The notes under the pieces were generated by a model, which was not told where the DNA came from, searched no databases, and saw only the letters and a program-made list of their open reading frames with translations. Below, in pieces: positions 61,688 through 64,000 of a stretch of DNA of 64,000 nt. This stretch comes from Sphingobacterium psychroaquaticum (GTDB lineage Bacteria > Bacteroidota > Bacteroidia > Sphingobacteriales > Sphingobacteriaceae), in contig NZ_FXAU01000002.1 in assembly GCF_900177625.1 (NCBI RefSeq), forward strand, positions 457,707 to 521,706. The letters run 5' to 3'. The stretch's first letter is position 1, and every line of letters begins with the position of its first letter. Made by a program: the position numbers and the translations under genes.

Positions 61688-62956
61688 TTACTGTTTAATA
61701 ACCGTATCACCGGCAAGCATCCGCTTATACCGTAGCAATGCCTCTACATAATAATAATCTGCATACGTTAAGGGCACATCTATTTCTGTCTTATGGGGAA
61801 TTGAACCTACGCTATGCTTTAAAATATATCCGCCATTATCTTGGTATGCTGCTTTATATGGTGCCGCAGAAAGAGATCTTAGCATCTGCTCCGCCTTTTG
61901 CACATACAACTGACTTTCCTTTCCTTTAGTATATAAACTAAGTTCCAACAATGCAGACGATACCACCGCAGCCGTCGAAGCGTCGCGTAGATCCTTTTGC
62001 GCATAGTATTTACTATCTGCCTTTAATTTATTCTGATCAAAATCCCAATACGGCACCATATCACTCGGCATATTCGGATGATTTAAATAAAACGTAGCAA
62101 TTCTACGTGCTTGCTTCAGATAACTTTTATCTTTCGTCTCCCGGTACATCATCGTATAACCATACAGCGCCCAAGCCTGTCCCCTCGCCCAAGCCGATTC
62201 ATCAAATGCTCCTTGGGCAGTTTTCTTGCTGATTACATGCCCATCCTTTGGATCGTAATCGACCACATGGTATGAACTGTAATCTTTACGGAAATGTTGT
62301 TTGATCGTTGTGTTAGCATGGATCTTTGCAATGCGTGTAAAAGAGGGATCTCTCGTTATTTTTGTAGCCTGTGTTAAGAACTCCAAGTTCATCATATTAT
62401 CAATAATTACCGGATAAGTCCACGGCTGTCCATCCCAATTCTTTCCCCCATCCCAAGAACGGATCGTTTGTGTAGATTCTTTAAAACGGGTCGACAAGGA
62501 AGCTGCTCCCGTGGCAAGGATCGGTTTATACGTTGCCGAATCTCCTGTTAACCGCAACGCATTCCCAAAACTACAGAACAGCATAAAGCCAAGGTCATGC
62601 GTACCTTTATTATTCTTCTCTTTCTCCAAATACTTTAGTTTACTCTTCGCAATCGTTAGTAGATCGGCATCCCCTGTTGCTTCATATAAGTAAAGTGCGG
62701 TCCCTGGATAAAATCCGGAGCACCACCAAGATGTTCCCCAATTCACATGTTTACCTTGACTAAAAGAGGTTGGAATATCGGACTCTTTAATCTGTGATTC
62801 TAAGTATTTGATCTGTCTCGCAGCATCCTTTAAGTTATCGGTAACAAACTGCTCAGACAAGCTCAAATGTTGATTCTTTGATTGTGCTCCTACCGGGGAA
62901 TAAGTTCCACAGGCTAAAAGAACAAAAACGGTTAAGGTCTTTTTTATATTCATCAT
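61688..62956 (-). CDS. Glycoside hydrolase family 88, unsaturated glucuronyl hydrolase-like
   Basis: A 422-residue secreted enzyme with a signal peptide (NIKKTLTVFVLLACGTYSPV, cleavage near GAQ). It has the (alpha/alpha)6 barrel motifs of GH88, including the likely catalytic Asp residues in KGTHDLGFMLFCSFGNAL and PVIIDNMMNLEFL, and SAWARGQAWALYGYTMMYRE. GH88 enzymes remove unsaturated uronic acid from the ends of oligosaccharides released by lyases. The substrate is unknown. It follows the DUF2264 gene by 26 bases, so the two belong to one degradation operon. Confidence 0.88.
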   Translation of the reverse strand: MMNIKKTLTVFVLLACGTYSPVGAQSKNQHLSLSEQFVTDNLKDAARQIKYLESQIKESDIPTSFSQGKHVNWGTSWWCSGFYPGTALYLYEATGDADLLTIAKSKLKYLEKEKNNKGTHDLGFMLFCSFGNALRLTGDSATYKPILATGAASLSTRFKESTQTIRSWDGGKNWDGQPWTYPVIIDNMMNLEFLTQATKITRDPSFTRIAKIHANTTIKQHFRKDYSSYHVVDYDPKDGHVISKKTAQGAFDESAWARGQAWALYGYTMMYRETKDKSYLKQARRIATFYLNHPNMPSDMVPYWDFDQNKLKADSKYYAQKDLRDASTAAVVSSALLELSLYTKGKESQLYVQKAEQMLRSLSAAPYKAAYQDNGGYILKHSVGSIPHKTEIDVPLTYADYYYVEALLRYKRMLAGDTVIKQ

Positions 62957-62982
62957 TAAAGTAATTAGCTTAGTACATTTAA

Positions 62983-63999
62983 TTAATAGGTGACATAATA
63001 ATCCTTTGGAAATTGCGCTCCAGTAAAGACTTTCTGTGCGGTCCAGGGTGCAGGCTCGGTCGTCCAGAACTCATCCGTCGCCGGAAGCCCAAGAGGCAGA
63101 AAGGAGAGTGATGCTACATACATGGATCCGGCATTGGTATAATAGTCTGCCAGATTATCCTGCCCATCCCCCACCACTCCCATAGTGAGCCAACCCAACT
63201 GATCAAAATTAGATTTCGTATATATATGTTTAAGCACTGCTGTCATCCCAGCGCGTACCTGTCCTTTTGTGAGATCTTCAGGCAACTGATTATCTAATAC
63301 TACTGCAGCGAGCGGCTGAAAGGCGGCATTTCTATAGGTCGAAGAGCGCCCCACCACAGGGTAATATCCTTCAGGCGTTATCAAGCGTTCCAAATGATGA
63401 GCATACCGCCGCATTCGCTTGTACGCACGATCGTACATTTCTTTATATGCACCACCAAATGGTATATTATACCGAAGTGCTTCAACCTGCATGCAGTGGA
63501 TAACATATCCATTATAATGGTCAAAACTAAACCGTGCCCCATCGCTATACCAGCCATCTCCGACATACCATTCTTTATCAAACTTATTAACGGCATAATC
63601 GATTCGTTCCCGTACACAATCCTCCCCAATAAAGTATAGGAATGTTTCGGTCATCGCTGCAAAAAGGAGCCAGTTGCTTTCATTTGGCTTAATCCGCCGA
63701 AGCAACTTGAACTCCTCGACCACGCGTTTTTTCGTTATTTCAGGCAGCGGTTCCCATAACGCATGCGGAGCGCGAAGGAAAGCTTGCGCCAGATGTGCAG
63801 CATCGACCAAAGTTTGCGAAGACGAGCCTCTCCAAGTGAAATAGTCGGCTGATGCAGGGTCTGTACCATGTTGAATACCCAGAAGCACTTGCTCTCGAAA
63901 TCTCTTTCTCCATGCACCTTCTTCTGAACCATCATCCGGCAGCGCTAGCCAAGGAGCCATTCCCGCCACAAGGCGTCCAAATGCCTCTAAGTACCCCAC
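62983..63999 (-). CDS. DUF2264 protein, C-terminal part (cut by window end)
   Basis: The visible 338 residues match DUF2264, a family with an (alpha/alpha)6-barrel look found near GH88 and lyase genes in polysaccharide utilisation loci. Segments include LLFAAMTETFLYFIGEDCVR, KEWYVGDGWYSDGARFSFDH and GYYPVVGRSSTYRNAAFQPL. The N-terminus lies past the window edge, so the residue at the edge is not a true start. The function of the family is not settled; a carbohydrate-processing role is inferred from its partner. Confidence 0.8.
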   Translation of the reverse strand: MGYLEAFGRLVAGMAPWLALPDDGSEEGAWRKRFREQVLLGIQHGTDPASADYFTWRGSSSQTLVDAAHLAQAFLRAPHALWEPLPEITKKRVVEEFKLLRRIKPNESNWLLFAAMTETFLYFIGEDCVRERIDYAVNKFDKEWYVGDGWYSDGARFSFDHYNGYVIHCMQVEALRYNIPFGGAYKEMYDRAYKRMRRYAHHLERLITPEGYYPVVGRSSTYRNAAFQPLAAVVLDNQLPEDLTKGQVRAGMTAVLKHIYTKSNFDQLGWLTMGVVGDGQDNLADYYTNAGSMYVASLSFLPLGLPATDEFWTTEPAPWTAQKVFTGAQFPKDYYVTY

Positions 64000-64000
64000 T

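Noticed and set aside
1..64000. CRISPR arrays, tRNA or rRNA genes, IS elements
   Set aside because: I looked for regular spaced repeats, cloverleaf-like segments and transposase motifs and found none that I could support.

Overview
The window looks like a member of the Bacteroidota, most likely of the Sphingobacterium/Pedobacter group. The evidence is promoter boxes of the TAnnTTTG type, a carbamoyltransferase of the Bacteroidota ArgF' type, RteC-type regulators, a TonB receptor with a CarboxypepD_reg-like domain, and the gene content of the ribosomal cluster. The genus is an inference. The sequence divides into an accessory part (1 to about 31.5 kb) and a core chromosomal part (about 31.7 to 64 kb).

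Accessory part, cargo (1-13.7 kb). A plus-strand run encodes the tail of a ribonucleotide reductase large subunit, a second methionine aminopeptidase, a dihydroorotase with a C-terminal frameshift, a cofactor-dependent phosphoglycerate mutase, an LpxH-like phosphoesterase, a small unknown protein and a HAD-type hydrolase. A short DtxR-like repressor then faces a metal ABC importer. One permease of that importer carries a whole DtxR-like domain at its C-terminus. A His-rich lipoprotein follows, then a full-length DtxR-family repressor facing a TonB receptor and a thioredoxin-fold protein. The same palindrome, (G/A)TTA(G/T)-N6-CTAAC, lies in both divergent promoter regions. I read this as a metal-responsive cassette carrying replacement copies of metal-sensitive housekeeping enzymes.

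Accessory part, mobile backbone (13.7-31.4 kb). This is the conserved regulatory and excision half of a CTnDOT-like integrative conjugative element: two rteC genes, a giant methyltransferase-helicase, DUF1896, an MT-A70 methylase, two histone-H1-like genes, an ORF6N protein, topoisomerase III (exc), a DUF4099/DUF3945 protein (orf3-like) and two excisionase-like HTH proteins. A GTGGCAG-type repeat precedes four of these minus-strand genes. Between the two H1-like genes lies a 3.4 kb insert with an AraC regulator, a type B chloramphenicol acetyltransferase (catB), an NAD(P)-binding reductase and an ASCH-like/winged-helix protein. No integrase or transfer gene is in the window.

Core part. From 31.7 to 41.2 kb there are lipid and envelope genes (two LPG-synthase-like membrane proteins, PlsC, a glycosyltransferase, an SDR), ruvC and an Lrp regulator. 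From 41.3 to 46.3 kb there is a minus-strand arginine cluster, argD-argF'-argB-proC-argE. From 46.4 to 61.4 kb lies the S10-spc-alpha ribosomal supercluster, rplC to rplQ, including secY, map, infA and rpoA, driven by a good promoter at 61504-61534. The usual first gene, rpsJ, is absent, and an intrinsic-terminator-like hairpin lies between rpsN and rpsH. The window ends in a polysaccharide-degradation pair, GH88 and DUF2264.
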